Notes: a model not told the origin generated them from the letters alone. A stretch of DNA of 64,000 nucleotides from Lipingzhangella halophila (GCF_014203805.1 NZ_JACHJT010000002.1:1-64000), one strand, 5' to 3'; numbered from the stretch's first letter, positions 21,215-30,977 are shown. Translations and numbers: made by a program.

Positions 21215-23395
21215 CTAGTCAGTCTTGATGGTGGGCATCATGCCGGTGATCGCCTCGGCGTCCTGCGGGACGGGGTCGGGAAGCAGCGGCCGCACGCGGC
21301 GCTGGATCTCCCGGGTGACCTCTTCCTGGGACATCCGGGCGTCAACGATCAGGTACCGGCCGGGGTCGCGCTCGGCGAGATCGCGGAAGCCCTTGCGGAC
21401 GCGCGTGTGGAACTCCTGGGGCTCCGACTCCATGCGGTCGGTGCTCCCGCCAACCCGCGCGAGCCCGTCCTCGACCGGTAGGTCCAGCAGCACGGTGAGG
21501 TGCGGGATCAGGTCCTCGGTAGCCCACGCGTTGATCATCTCCACCCCGGCGCTGTCGAGGTCCCGACCGGCGCCCTGGTAGGCGATGGTGGAGTCGACAT
21601 AGCGGTCGCTGATGACGATGGCCCCGCGCCGCAGCGCCGGGAGGATGACCTCTTCGATGTGGTTCGCGCGGTCCGCGATGTACAGCAGCGCCTCGGTGCG
21701 CGCGGAGATGGTCATGTCGTCCTTGTCGAGCAGCAGCGCCCGCAACCGCATGCCCAGTTTCGTGGCGCCCGGCTCGCGCGTGGTGACGACCTCGAACCCC
21801 TCTTCGCGCAGCCACACCGTCAACTGCCCGACCTGTGTGGACTTCCCGGCGCCCTCGCCGCCTTCGAGGACGACGAAGGTCCCGGGCAGCTTCTCGGCCT
21901 CCTTGGCCGGTGTGGCCGGGACCCCGCGCAGCGCCGCGATCAGCTCGGTCCGGAACGAAACCTCGGCGCGCTCGCTCACCTGCCGGTAGGCGAGCACGGC
22001 CAGCACGACGCCCAGCAGGCCGGTGCCCATCAGCACCGCTCCCGAACCCAGGAAGTCGTAGGAGAGGTCGCGGACCGCGAGCGGGTAGTCGCCGATCACC
22101 CCGGCGAGCAGCGGCGCCAGCGCCGCGAACAGCAGCAGCAGCGTCCACGAGGCCGCGTGCAGGTAGACGAACGTGCGGTCCCGGACGTCCTCCTCGAGCT
22201 CCTGGCCGAGCAGGGAGAGGCCCACCGCCCACGCGATGCCCGCGCCCGTGCCGACGATCACCGCGAGAACGGCGGCCAGGACAAGGTTCGGGATGAGGCC
22301 GGCGAGGAACAGCGCGATACCGGACACCCCGAGGCACAGGCCGAAGAGGCGGCGGCGGCTGAGGCCGCGTAGTACGCGCGGTCCGAAGTAGACCCCCAGC
22401 GCCATTCCGATGGAGAACGCGGCGACCAGCACGCCGAATACGGCGTTGCCGGCGCCCAACCGGTCGGCGAACACCCGGCCGGTGCCCAGGAGCACGCCGG
22501 CGAGCGCGAACGAGCCGAGCATGCCCAGCACCAGTCCGCGCACCACCGGCGTGGTTCCGGCGAACCGCATCCCCTTCCAGAGGGTGCGCAGGACGAAGCT
22601 GTCGGGGGTGCTGGGGCTGGTCGGCCGCTGGACCGGCTGCGCGACGGGCACCTCGCGGGTCTGCGGCATCGGAGCGGTGAGCTCGTTGCTGTCCACCTCG
22701 CCGGCCGGCTGGGGCTCCGGGTGTGCCGGTTCTGGTGCGGCCGGCTTCACCGCCGGCAGCATCCAGGTGACCACGGCGGCAGCGAGGAACGCGGCGCCGT
22801 TGGCGTACAGCGCGATACCGGCCTGTGGCGCGCCCATCGCCGGGACCAGGGTGGCGAGCAGCGTGGTCAGAGCGGCCAGGACGGTGAAGACCACCGCCGC
22901 GACCGGGGCGGTCGCGAATCCGGTGAGCATGTTGACCTGGTGGGCCTGGTCCATCCGCTTCGTGGGGACCAGGTCCGGAACGCTGGCGTCCTTGGCGGCC
23001 TCTCGGAACGGGACAACGCACGCCACCAGGAAGGCGGCGATGAGCAGCCAGTCGATCCGGCTGACGATGGGGACCGAGATGTAGAGGAGGGCGCGCAGCA
23101 CGTCGCCGATGGCCATCGTCAGGCGGTTGTCGACCCGGTTGGTCAGCGCGCCGGTGAACGGGCCGACGGCGAGCGGCGGCACGAGCCTGAGCGCGACGAC
23201 ACCGCTGATCACGGAGGCCTGGATGATCGCGCTGCTTTCCGCCGTCAGGACCGCGGCCAGGGAGATCAGCGCGAACAGCGCGAGCCAGTCACCGAGGCTG
23301 GAGAGCAACAGCGAGATCCACAGCCGTCGGAACGGTTTGATCGCAAGGACGTTGCGCGCCTCACCGGGCGCTCCTAGGGATGCAGATCTGCTCAT
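21215..23395 (-). CDS. tmk: bifunctional MFS transporter/dTMP kinase fusion
   Basis: 726 residues, ATG 23,395. Residues 1-500 form an MFS-like membrane domain with about 12 helices and a central Pro/Glu-rich cytoplasmic loop. From about 505 there is a complete thymidylate kinase: P-loop GGEGAGKST, TREPGAT, the lid/DRY region SDRYVDSTIAYQGAGRDLD and the C-terminal REIQRRV helix. Tmk phosphorylates dTMP to dTDP for DNA synthesis. Fusion of tmk to an MFS domain is known from several actinobacterial lineages; why the two are joined, and what is transported, is unknown. Separated from topA by a strong terminator hairpin. Confidence 0.95.
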   Translation of the reverse strand: MSRSASLGAPGEARNVLAIKPFRRLWISLLLSSLGDWLALFALISLAAVLTAESSAIIQASVISGVVALRLVPPLAVGPFTGALTNRVDNRLTMAIGDVLRALLYISVPIVSRIDWLLIAAFLVACVVPFREAAKDASVPDLVPTKRMDQAHQVNMLTGFATAPVAAVVFTVLAALTTLLATLVPAMGAPQAGIALYANGAAFLAAAVVTWMLPAVKPAAPEPAHPEPQPAGEVDSNELTAPMPQTREVPVAQPVQRPTSPSTPDSFVLRTLWKGMRFAGTTPVVRGLVLGMLGSFALAGVLLGTGRVFADRLGAGNAVFGVLVAAFSIGMALGVYFGPRVLRGLSRRRLFGLCLGVSGIALFLAGLIPNLVLAAVLAVIVGTGAGIAWAVGLSLLGQELEEDVRDRTFVYLHAASWTLLLLFAALAPLLAGVIGDYPLAVRDLSYDFLGSGAVLMGTGLLGVVLAVLAYRQVSERAEVSFRTELIAALRGVPATPAKEAEKLPGTFVVLEGGEGAGKSTQVGQLTVWLREEGFEVVTTREPGATKLGMRLRALLLDKDDMTISARTEALLYIADRANHIEEVILPALRRGAIVISDRYVDSTIAYQGAGRDLDSAGVEMINAWATEDLIPHLTVLLDLPVEDGLARVGGSTDRMESEPQEFHTRVRKGFRDLAERDPGRYLIVDARMSQEEVTREIQRRVRPLLPDPVPQDAEAITGMMPTIKTD

Positions 23396-23560
23396 AGCGA
23401 TAAAGAGTATCGACGCTTCCGTCTCGAGGGGCACTGAATGCGATTCGACGACGCAGCGGACACATCAGCGCTCTCGTGCGTCACGGCCAGCCTAGTACGG
23501 ACTGTGGCACCGGGCACGAGCTGCCGAATGCTCGTCGTCGACCTGCACAAATAGCACGAA

Positions 23561-23594
23561 TGCCGCGAACGCGCTTTTTGGTGCGTTCGCGGCA
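23561..23594 (-). terminator. terminator downstream of topA
   Basis: TGCCGCGAACGC (23,561-23,572) and GCGTTCGCGGCA (23,583-23,594) form a perfect 12-bp stem with loop GCTTTTTGGT, 65 bases after the topA stop. Confidence 0.8.
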
Positions 23595-23658
23595 CTGTAC
23601 TGCCCGCAGCGTGTCCGCGCTACCCCCGCTGCGCACGCACCAGGCGCCAGTGCGCGGC

Positions 23659-26523
23659 TCAGGCGCCCTCGGTGCCGCCGCTCTTCGAGCCCTTCTTGGC
23701 ACCGCCGGACGTGCTGGCCCCGGACCCGCTCTTGGCGGTGCTTTTCGCGCCGTTCTTACTGGTCTTGGCGGTGCTCTTGGTCGAGGCGGCGCCACCGCTC
23801 CCGCTCTTGGCGGTGCTCTTCTTGGCCGCCGGCTTCTTCTCCGGTGCCTTCGCGCGGCGCTCCGCCAGCAACTCGGCCGCCCGCTCGTCGGTGATGGACT
23901 CGACATCGTCCCCCCGGCGCAGGGAGGCGTTGACGGAGCCGTCGGTGACGTACGGGCCGAACCTGCCGTCCTTGATCACCATCGGCTTCTCGCTGACGGG
24001 ATCGGTACCGAGCTCACGCAGCGGCGCTGCGGCGGCACGGCGGCCGCGCTGCTTCGGCTTGGCGAAGATCTCCTTGGCCTCGTCAATCGTGACGCTGAAG
24101 ATCTGCTCCTCACTCTCCAGCGAACGGCTGTCGGATCCCTTGCGCAGGTATGGGCCGAACCGGCCGTTCTGCGCCGTGACCTCCTCACCGTCGATCTCTC
24201 CCACCACGCGCGGCAGGGACAGCAGCCGCAGTGCGTCGTCGAGGGTGATCTCGTCGACCGACATCGACTTCAGCAGCGACGCCGTACGCGGCTTCGGCGC
24301 GGACTTGCTCTTGGCCTTCGACTTGGGCTTGGTGTTCGCATCAGCCGCGCCGTTCTCGGGCTCCTCCAGGACCTCGGTGACGTACGGGCCGAAGCGACCG
24401 ACCTTGACGAGGACGGTGCGCCCGGTCTCGGGGTCGGCCCCCAGCTCCCGCTCACCGCTGGGCTGCGCGAAGATCTCCTCGGCCTTCTCCTTGGTGAGCT
24501 CGTCGGGGGCCAGGTCCTCGGGAATGTTCACCCGCTCGCCATCGCGCTCCATGTAGGGGCCGTAGCGGCCCACCCGCATGACGATGTCGGTACCGGGCAG
24601 CGGGAAGGAACTGACCTCCTTCGGGTCGATCTCGCCGAGGTTGTCGCCCACCAGGTCGCGCAGCCCGGTTTCGTCGTCGCCGCCGAAGTAGAACCGGCGC
24701 AGCCACGGCAGGCTCTCGTTCTCGCCGCGCGCGATGCCGTCGAGGACGTCCTCCATGCGGGCGGTGAAGTCGTAGTCGACCAGGTTCGAGAAGTGCCGCT
24801 CCAGGAGCTGCACCACCGCGAACGCCAGGAAGGACGGCACCAGCGCCGAGCCCTTCTTGAACACGTACCCGCGGTCCAGGATGGTCCCGATGATCGACGC
24901 GTAGGTCGACGGGCGGCCGATCTCGCGGTCCTCGAGCTCCTTGACCAGAGTCGCCTCGGTGTAGCGCGCGGGCGGACGGGTGGTGTGCCCCTCGGGATCG
25001 AGACTCTCGGCCTTGAGCGGGTCGTCCTCGGCGACCGGCGGCAGCCGGCGCTCGCGGTCGTCGAGCTCGGCCTCGGGGTCGTCGGCCCCCTCGACGTAGG
25101 CCTTGAGGAACCCGTGGAAGGTGATGACCTTCCCGGTGGCGGTGAACTCGGCCAGCTCACCCGCGCTGGACGTGCCGGCGACCTTTACCGTGACGGACTC
25201 GCCCACGGCGTCCTTCATCTGGGAGGCGACAGTGCGCTTCCAGATCAGCTCGTACAGTCGGAACTCCGGACCGGTCAGCCCGGTCTCGGCGGGTGTCCGG
25301 AACGAGTCGCCCGCCGGGCGGACGGCCTCGTGCGCCTCCTGGGCGTTCTTGACCTTGCTGGAGTAGACGCGCGGCTTCGACGGCAGGTAGTCGGCCCCGT
25401 AGAGCCGGGTGGCCTGGTCGCGGGCGGCCGCGATCGCGCTGTCCGACAGGGTGATGCTGTCGGTGCGCATGTAGGTGATGTAGCCGTTCTCGTAGAGCCG
25501 CTGGGCAACCTGCATCGTCTGCTTCGCGGAGAGCCCGAGCTTGCGCGAGGCCTCCTGCTGCAGCGTGGTGGTGCGGAACGGGGCGTAGGGAGAGCGCTTA
25601 TAGGGCTTGCGCTCCACCGAGCGGACCGCGTAGTCGGCTCCGGCGAGGCGGCCGGCCAGGGCACGCGCGGTCTCCTCCTCCAGATGCAGCACTCCAGAGC
25701 TGGAGCGGAGCACACCGTCGGAGGTGAAGTCGCGGCCCACCGCCACCCGGTCGCCGTCGAGGGCGACCAGGTTGGCGACGAAGGTCGCGGGGTCCTCGGC
25801 CGTGCCGTGGCCGGAAGCGTCGAAGACGGCCTTGAGCCCCCAGTACTCGGCCGAGGTGAACGCGATCCGCTCGCGCTCGCGCTCCACCACCAGGCGCGTG
25901 GCAACGGACTGCACACGACCCGCCGACAGCTTCGGCATGACCTTCTTCCACAGCACCGGGGAGACCTCGTAGCCGTAGAGGCGGTCGAGGATCCGGCGGG
26001 TCTCCTGCGCGCTGACCAGGCGCAGGTTAAGGTCGCGGGTATTCTGGGCGGCGTGCTCGATCGCCTCGCGGGTGATCTCGTTGAAGACCATGCGCCGCAC
26101 CGGGATCTTGGGCTTCAGCTCCTCGCGCAGATGCCAGGCGATCGCCTCACCTTCACGGTCCTCGTCCATGGCCAGGATGAGCTCGTCGGCCTCGGCCATA
26201 AGCTCTTTGAGCTTCTTGACGTGCTGCTTCTTGTCGGTGTTGACGACATAGAGCGGCTCGAAATCCCGCTCGACGTTCACTCCCAGCCGCGCCCACGGCT
26301 CGCCTTTGTAGCGCGCCGGGATCTCGGCGGCCTTGGTCGGCAGGTCGCGGATATGGCCAATGCTGGACTCCACGATGTACCCGCGGCCGAGGTAGCCAGC
26401 GATCGTCTTGACCTTGGCGGGCGACTCGACGATGACAAGCCGGTTGCCTCCGCCGGAACCTCCAGACCCGGTACCGGTGTCCTTCGAGCCGTTCTTGCCG
26501 GCGTTGCCCTTCGTGGGTGGCAC
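23659..26523 (-). CDS. topA: DNA topoisomerase I (type IA)
   Basis: 954 residues, GTG 26,523 after GGGGAAGAAGA. Toprim domain from about residue 28 (LVIVESPAKVKTIAGYLG; metal-binding LAMDEDREGEAIAWHL), the catalytic tyrosine in NGYITYMRTDS, and a C-terminal half with several repeats of the form GRFGPYV/LRKG, the actinobacterial Topo C-term repeats lacking zinc fingers. The end is a Lys/Ala/Ser/Gly-rich basic tail, typical of Streptomyces and relatives, that increases processivity. Relaxes negative supercoils during replication and transcription. Divergent from the DUF5703 gene. Confidence 0.97.
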   Translation of the reverse strand: MPPTKGNAGKNGSKDTGTGSGGSGGGNRLVIVESPAKVKTIAGYLGRGYIVESSIGHIRDLPTKAAEIPARYKGEPWARLGVNVERDFEPLYVVNTDKKQHVKKLKELMAEADELILAMDEDREGEAIAWHLREELKPKIPVRRMVFNEITREAIEHAAQNTRDLNLRLVSAQETRRILDRLYGYEVSPVLWKKVMPKLSAGRVQSVATRLVVERERERIAFTSAEYWGLKAVFDASGHGTAEDPATFVANLVALDGDRVAVGRDFTSDGVLRSSSGVLHLEEETARALAGRLAGADYAVRSVERKPYKRSPYAPFRTTTLQQEASRKLGLSAKQTMQVAQRLYENGYITYMRTDSITLSDSAIAAARDQATRLYGADYLPSKPRVYSSKVKNAQEAHEAVRPAGDSFRTPAETGLTGPEFRLYELIWKRTVASQMKDAVGESVTVKVAGTSSAGELAEFTATGKVITFHGFLKAYVEGADDPEAELDDRERRLPPVAEDDPLKAESLDPEGHTTRPPARYTEATLVKELEDREIGRPSTYASIIGTILDRGYVFKKGSALVPSFLAFAVVQLLERHFSNLVDYDFTARMEDVLDGIARGENESLPWLRRFYFGGDDETGLRDLVGDNLGEIDPKEVSSFPLPGTDIVMRVGRYGPYMERDGERVNIPEDLAPDELTKEKAEEIFAQPSGERELGADPETGRTVLVKVGRFGPYVTEVLEEPENGAADANTKPKSKAKSKSAPKPRTASLLKSMSVDEITLDDALRLLSLPRVVGEIDGEEVTAQNGRFGPYLRKGSDSRSLESEEQIFSVTIDEAKEIFAKPKQRGRRAAAAPLRELGTDPVSEKPMVIKDGRFGPYVTDGSVNASLRRGDDVESITDERAAELLAERRAKAPEKKPAAKKSTAKSGSGGAASTKSTAKTSKNGAKSTAKSGSGASTSGGAKKGSKSGGTEGA

Positions 26524-26767
26524 GCTCTTCTTCCCCTAGGTCTAGCCTTGTGCTGTCTGTGCGATCCGGTCGGCCGGACCGCGAGCCATCGGATCCCCCA
26601 GCAACTGACGGTAACCGAACCCCGCGAGGTCCGCTTCCCAAGCCCGGGCGACCGCGTCGTTCAGCGGTCTCGCGGCAATGCCCTGGGTGCGCAGCAACGC
26701 GAATCCACTGACCAGTGTGCACGCACGCTATGGCGCGAACCCGGCCAGCAGACGCAGAATAAGCGCA

Positions 26768-26953
26768 ATGCTTGAGTACGAGTACCGGGAACTCCGCTTC
26801 GCGCGCGGTACCTCACGAAGTGCCGCGCGCCAGGCCCTGGCCGAGCATGCTGAGTACGGGAGATGGGAACTCGCGCGAGTCCGCCTCTACCCCAACGGAA
26901 GTCGACGCATAACGCTCCGGCGAAAAATCATCCGGCAGACGCGCACAATGTGA
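26768..26953 (+). CDS. DUF5703 family protein
   Basis: 61 residues, ATG 26,768. The sequence MLEYEYRELRFARGTSRSAA, then EHAEYGRWELARVRLYPNGS and RRKIIRQ at the end, matches the highly conserved actinobacterial DUF5703 pattern. No function has been assigned to the family. It is transcribed divergently from topA. Confidence 0.85.
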   Translation: MLEYEYRELRFARGTSRSAARQALAEHAEYGRWELARVRLYPNGSRRITLRRKIIRQTRTM

Positions 26954-27241
26954 GTTACGTCACTCCGTCGGCGTTCGCCGCGGATTCCGTGCGCCGCGGC
27001 GCTCCGGTTCCTGTCCGGATACGGCCACGATTGACACACCTGGCGACCAGGTACCGCTTTCCCTCACAATAAGCGGCGAGTCCCCCCGGACCTATTCCGA
27101 GAGAACTCGCCAGTCGGCGTGACGGTCGCGGTGCCCACCGTCCCACGCCAGTCCACCGCATCCCTTTCAGGGCGGGAGATGGCGGCACCGGACCGCACGC
27201 CGGTCGCGCGCCGCGCGCCGGTCGGCGCGCGGCGATCGCTC

Positions 27242-27367
27242 CTACTGGTCGACGCTGAGCCCGCCGGGCTCGGCGACCCGCCTCACCGGGTCGCGGTCGG
27301 CGTCCTCCGCCGGCAGGCCGGACAGCTTCTCCTGGACCTCCCCGGCACGCGCGATCAACCTAGGCAT
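27242..27367 (-). CDS. 41-residue hypothetical protein
   Basis: ATG 27,367 with AAAGGA six bases upstream; stop at 27,242. The product starts MPRLIARAGEVQEKLSGLPA and continues with a charged segment (AEDADRDPVRRVAEPGG). Codon third positions are strongly GC biased as in real genes here. Followed by GC-rich inverted sequence (about 27,200-27,232) that could terminate it. Family unknown. Confidence 0.45.
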   Translation of the reverse strand: MPRLIARAGEVQEKLSGLPAEDADRDPVRRVAEPGGLSVDQ

Positions 27368-27988
27368 GTGCGTCCTTTGCGACTGAGTATGCGGACAGGA
27401 TGAGTACGTGCGAGGGCTACGGACGCGCCCGCCCCTGGCTGGGGCGGCGGCATCCGCGGCCGGCGATCACCCGCCGGCGCATCTGGCGGATACGTCCCGG
27501 CGGGAACGAGGGCGCGCAACGGCCACGCCCGGATGCGGGCGTGGCCCACGCCCGCTCAGCCCCGCTCTGGATGAGCGGGGGCTGACGTGAGTCCCGCGGC
27601 CTGGCCACACCGCGGGACTCACGTCAGCCCCCGGTCCGCGAGGGACCGGGCGGCCGAAGGAGTGCTAGCCGCCGGCCGACAGGCGAGGGCCGACCGGAAG
27701 AGTGCCCCTGCCCGCGGCGGTCACGGGAACCGGGTTTCCGGCGTGCGCCGCCAAGCCGGCGCCGGTGGTGGCCGTGGTGGGCCGCCGACCAGCGTCGTTC
27801 AACGTCACGCGCGCTGTCCTGCATTTCCGTGCCATGGGCATGTCCTGGGTCTGGGGTACTGGGTGGTCTGCGCGCAGGCGCGGCGGGCGGGATCCCCGCT
27901 CGCGGTGGCGCTCGCACGCGATTCCGGCTGCTGTCCGGGTACCCGGACATCTGAGGCCACCGGGCGCGCATGCCGGAACATGAACGGA
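27368..27988. other. gene-free region with a three-hairpin array
   Basis: No convincing coding region in about 620 bases. Apart from the hairpin array at 27,535-27,633 I can name nothing; the open frames here lack ribosome sites and have biased, repetitive composition. Confidence 0.4.
27535..27633. repeat. three adjacent hairpins ending in a perfect 24-bp inverted repeat
   Basis: Hairpin 1: GCGGGCGTGG/CCACGCCCGC (27,535-27,555). Hairpin 2: CCCCGCTC (27,560-27,567) with GAGCGGGG (27,573-27,580). Inverted repeat 3: arms 27,576-27,599 and 27,610-27,633, a perfect 24-bp match (core GACGTGAGTCCCGCGG) around a 10-base loop. The 3' arm of hairpin 2 shares 27,576-27,580 with the 5' arm of repeat 3, so the two cannot fully form at once. 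Confidence 0.75.
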
Positions 27989-29056
27989 CTAGTCAGGCGA
28001 GAACGAAGGATCGTCAGTCGTGTCGCGCACGGCCACGTAGGGATCATCCGGCAGCGCCACCCGGTGGGCGGCCGCCTGCACGGTGTCGCCGCGGGACATC
28101 AGGTATCCCGCGGCCGCCGCCGGACCCGGCAGCGAGGAGGACGACGAGGTGGTCGCGGGCGGGTCGGACCCTCCGGCCCCCTGATCGTGCACCTGCGGAG
28201 CGGACCTGGTCGTAGCGCCGGGCCCGGCCTCGCCGCGCCCACCGGAGTCGCGGGCCGCTGCCAGCACGGCGGTGCTGCGCGCGAGCTCCGCGTCCTCCGT
28301 TCCGTGCCGGGAGCCCGCCTCCTGGGAACGGTCGCCGGCCCCTTCGGGACCGCCGCCCTCCGCCGCACCAGTGCCGCCTTCGGTGCGGCTCCCGGCCTCG
28401 GTGCGCCCGCCCTCGAAAACGTGCGGTCCGGGCAGCGGACCGGCGCTTTCCCCACTATCCCCGCCGGCCTGCTCCTGCCCGCGGAGCGTTCCGACCAGTT
28501 CGCGCGGAGCGTCGGTGACGGGTTCGACGAGTCCAGTGCCGCGCTGCGCCGCATCGTCCCGCTGCCGGGTAGGGCGGCCGGGTTCCGCCGTCTCGGCGCC
28601 GGTCGTGGAAACAGTCTCGCCCGCGCCGTGCGCCACGTCATTGAGGGCGCGTTGGGTGCCCGTGCCGGTCTGCTGGATCGTCTCGCTGACCGGTGCGGCG
28701 GTGCGTTCGTCTCGGCTATCGGGGCCGGGAGTGCCAACGGCATCCCGGCCGATGTCCGCGACCGGCTCCGCGGCGCCCTCCTCGGCGGCCGCGCCCGGAT
28801 CCGCCGCTTCCGTCGTCTCCGCAGCGCCGCCAGCGCTCTCGCCGTGGTCGGCGGCGCCGACCACCTCCGAGACACCGGAGATCGCGGGAAGGACACCCGG
28901 GGTGTCCTCCTCCGCCGCCGCCCCGGCGGCGCTCCCGAGCAGCCAACTACCCGCCATCAGCCCTGCCAGGACCAAGAGCCGACGCGGTGCCGGCCCCGTG
29001 GGAAGCCGAACCGCCCGAGCAGGCAGAGCCCGCCAGTGCCGGTTCCTGAGCACCAC
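27989..29056 (-). CDS. secreted Ala/Gly/Glu-rich hypothetical protein
   Basis: 355 residues from GTG 29,056, placed after AAGGGGA; an upstream in-frame ATG at 29,107 is less likely. Signal peptide with RRLLVLAGLMAGSWLLGSAA (cleavage after AAGAAA), then about 280 residues of low-complexity Ala/Gly/Glu/Thr-rich sequence without a recognisable domain, then a small tail ending DDPYVAVRDTTDDPSFSPD. A cell-wall-associated or extracellular spacer protein is plausible; the function is unknown. Confidence 0.6.
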   Translation of the reverse strand: MVLRNRHWRALPARAVRLPTGPAPRRLLVLAGLMAGSWLLGSAAGAAAEEDTPGVLPAISGVSEVVGAADHGESAGGAAETTEAADPGAAAEEGAAEPVADIGRDAVGTPGPDSRDERTAAPVSETIQQTGTGTQRALNDVAHGAGETVSTTGAETAEPGRPTRQRDDAAQRGTGLVEPVTDAPRELVGTLRGQEQAGGDSGESAGPLPGPHVFEGGRTEAGSRTEGGTGAAEGGGPEGAGDRSQEAGSRHGTEDAELARSTAVLAAARDSGGRGEAGPGATTRSAPQVHDQGAGGSDPPATTSSSSSLPGPAAAAGYLMSRGDTVQAAAHRVALPDDPYVAVRDTTDDPSFSPD

Positions 29057-29210
29057 AGATCCCCTTCGGCTTGATGCGTGGGTGGCAGCGGCACCGCGGC
29101 CGCTCAATCAGAACGGAGAACCCCCGTAAACTGACAGTTATATTATCATCACCCTAAGCAACATAGGGGGTGCGGCGAAACTCTGCCGGAGCGGATTTTC
29201 CGGAGCGCGC

Positions 29211-30533
29211 TCAGGCCATGTCGAGGAACCGGTCCAGCACCCGCACGCCGAAACGCAGCCCATCGACCGGGACGCGCTCGTCGACACCGTGGAACATGCC
29301 GGCGAAGTTGAGATCCGGCGGCAGCTTGAGAGGGGCGAAGCCGAAGTTGCGGATCCCCAACTGCTGGAAGCTCTTCGCGTCGGTGCCGCCCGAGAGGCAA
29401 TACGGCACCGCGTGCGCCCCCGGGTCCTCGGCGCGCAGCGAATCCGCCATGGCACCGACGATCCCGCCCGAGAAATCCGTCTCGACCGCGGGAAGGTGGC
29501 GGATGAACTCCCGGCTGACCTTGGGGCCGAGGAGGCGGTCGACCTCGGCGAAGAACTCGTCCTCCATGCCGGGCAGGAACCGGCCGTCGACCTGGGCCTC
29601 GGCGGCGCCGGGGATCACGTTGGCTTTGTAGCCGCCGCTCAGGGCGGTCGGGTTGACCGTGTTGTAGAGAGTGGCACCGATCATGCTGGCGATGGGGGCG
29701 AGCCGGGCGACGGTCGACTCGGCATCGTTCTCGTCGAACTCCACGCCGAACGCCTCGCAGACCTCCTCCAGGAACGTCCGGACCGTCTTCGTCAGCTGCA
29801 CGGGGAACTCGTGCCGACCGAGGCGCGCGACCGCGTCGGCGAGCTCGGTCACAGCGTTGTCATCGTTGAGCATCGACCCGTGCCCCGCGGTTCCGCGTGC
29901 CCGCAGCCGCATCCACGCGATGCCCTTTTCCGCGGTCTCGATGAGGTAGAGGCGCCGGTTGTCGTTGACGGTGAAGCTGAACCCGCCCACCTCGCTGATC
30001 GCTTCGGTGCAGTCCGCGAACAGGTCGGGATGGTTGGACACCAGCCACTGCGCGCCCCAGGCGCCCCCCGCCTCCTCGTCGGCGACGAACGCGAGGACGA
30101 TGTCCCGCGGCGGGATGCGCCCTTCGCGCAGGCGTTGCCGGAGCACCGCGAGCGTCATGGCGTCCATGTCCTTCATGTCGATGGCCCCGCGCCCCCACAC
30201 GCATCCGTCGGCGACCTCCCCGGAGAAGGGGTGGCGCGTCCAGTCGGCGGCGTCGGCCGGAACGACGTCCAGGTGCCCATGGATCAACAAGGGCGGCCGG
30301 CCCGGGTCCGCGCCAGCGATCCGGGAGACGACACTGCTCCGCCCCGGATGCGACTCGTAGATCGTGGCCTCCACCCCGACCTCATCGAGCTTGCCCGCCA
30401 CATACTCCGCGGCCACCCGCTCCCCCGGCCCGGAGTGGTCCCCGTAGTTGGAGGTGTCCATGGCGATGAGGTCCTGGCACAACCCCACAACCTCAGTCTC
30501 GGCCTGACTCAGCGACCCACTCACGTCCGCCAT
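29211..30533 (-). CDS. M20/M25/M40-family metallopeptidase (dipeptidase-like)
   Basis: 440 residues, ATG 30,533 with GAGGAG upstream. Catalytic-domain ligands: His in LLIHGHLDVVPA, Asp in WGRGAIDMKD, the Glu pair in FVADEEAGG, Asp/Glu further on (SEVGGFS) and His at the C-terminal GMFHGVDERVP. The dimerisation domain is inserted at about residues 190-340. Members hydrolyse dipeptides or N-acyl amino acids with two zinc ions. Commonly seen as a lone housekeeping gene in Nocardiopsis-type genomes. It ends the core block before tRNA-Leu. Confidence 0.9.
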   Translation of the reverse strand: MADVSGSLSQAETEVVGLCQDLIAMDTSNYGDHSGPGERVAAEYVAGKLDEVGVEATIYESHPGRSSVVSRIAGADPGRPPLLIHGHLDVVPADAADWTRHPFSGEVADGCVWGRGAIDMKDMDAMTLAVLRQRLREGRIPPRDIVLAFVADEEAGGAWGAQWLVSNHPDLFADCTEAISEVGGFSFTVNDNRRLYLIETAEKGIAWMRLRARGTAGHGSMLNDDNAVTELADAVARLGRHEFPVQLTKTVRTFLEEVCEAFGVEFDENDAESTVARLAPIASMIGATLYNTVNPTALSGGYKANVIPGAAEAQVDGRFLPGMEDEFFAEVDRLLGPKVSREFIRHLPAVETDFSGGIVGAMADSLRAEDPGAHAVPYCLSGGTDAKSFQQLGIRNFGFAPLKLPPDLNFAGMFHGVDERVPVDGLRFGVRVLDRFLDMA

Positions 30534-30674
30534 GCCTACGCCAACTCCTCTCGGGGGTAGCCGTGTCTCCCATCGACGATCCCACGGACGAGACCACCAG
30601 ATAAATGATGCACGAGGCACCGCCGACCTTTGCTATTGTTAACCCTGTCCGGCGCAACAGCGCCCGACGCCCAG

Positions 30675-30759
30675 GTCCGGGTGGCGGAATAGGTAGACGC
30701 GCTAGCTTGAGGTGCTAGTGCCCGTTAAGGGCATGGGGGTTCAAGTCCCCCCTCGGACA
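30675..30759 (+). tRNA. tRNA-Leu (GAG anticodon); integration site
   Basis: Acceptor GTCCGGG pairs with CTCGGAC (one G-T). Anticodon arm GCTAGC-TTGAGGT-GCTAGT gives anticodon GAG; a long variable arm (GCCCGTTAAGGGC) and T arm GGGGG-TTCAAGT-CCCCC follow. Class II tRNA. Its 3' end is the left attachment site of the island downstream. Confidence 0.95.
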
Positions 30760-30760
30760 C
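30744..30760 (+). repeat. left attachment site (attL) of the tRNA-Leu island
   Basis: AGTCCCCCCTCGGACAC, the last 17 bases of the tRNA-Leu gene region, recurs exactly at 41,775-41,791, about 11 kb to the right, bracketing the recombinase and its cargo. Confidence 0.8.
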
Positions 30761-30977
30761 GTAACTATGCATGAATCTGCATAGAAATACAGGATATCTC
30801 GACCCCAGGGCCTGGCGCCCTGGGATTTTTCATGTGTTGCCGCGAGCAGTGCGCGTTCAGTACTCAGGTGTGCTGCATAACCCTCCGTGGAGGTTCGGCT
30901 CGGTGGGTCGCATATGGGGCTGCCGGGTAGCGGGGGTCACAGCCGGAGCACGATCTGGTCCTCCTCCGTGCCTGTGC

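Noticed and set aside
21342-23021. 559-codon minus-strand open frame inside tmk
   Set aside because: Same strand but another frame than the dTMP kinase fusion; Arg/Gly/Pro-rich without domains.
23476-26775. 1099-codon plus-strand open frame across topA
   Set aside because: Entirely antisense to topA and its flank, no ribosome site, composition is that of a shadow frame in GC-rich DNA; topA is unambiguous on the other strand.
29289-30560. 423-codon plus-strand open frame opposite the M20 peptidase
   Set aside because: Antisense shadow; the peptidase has all metal ligands in place.
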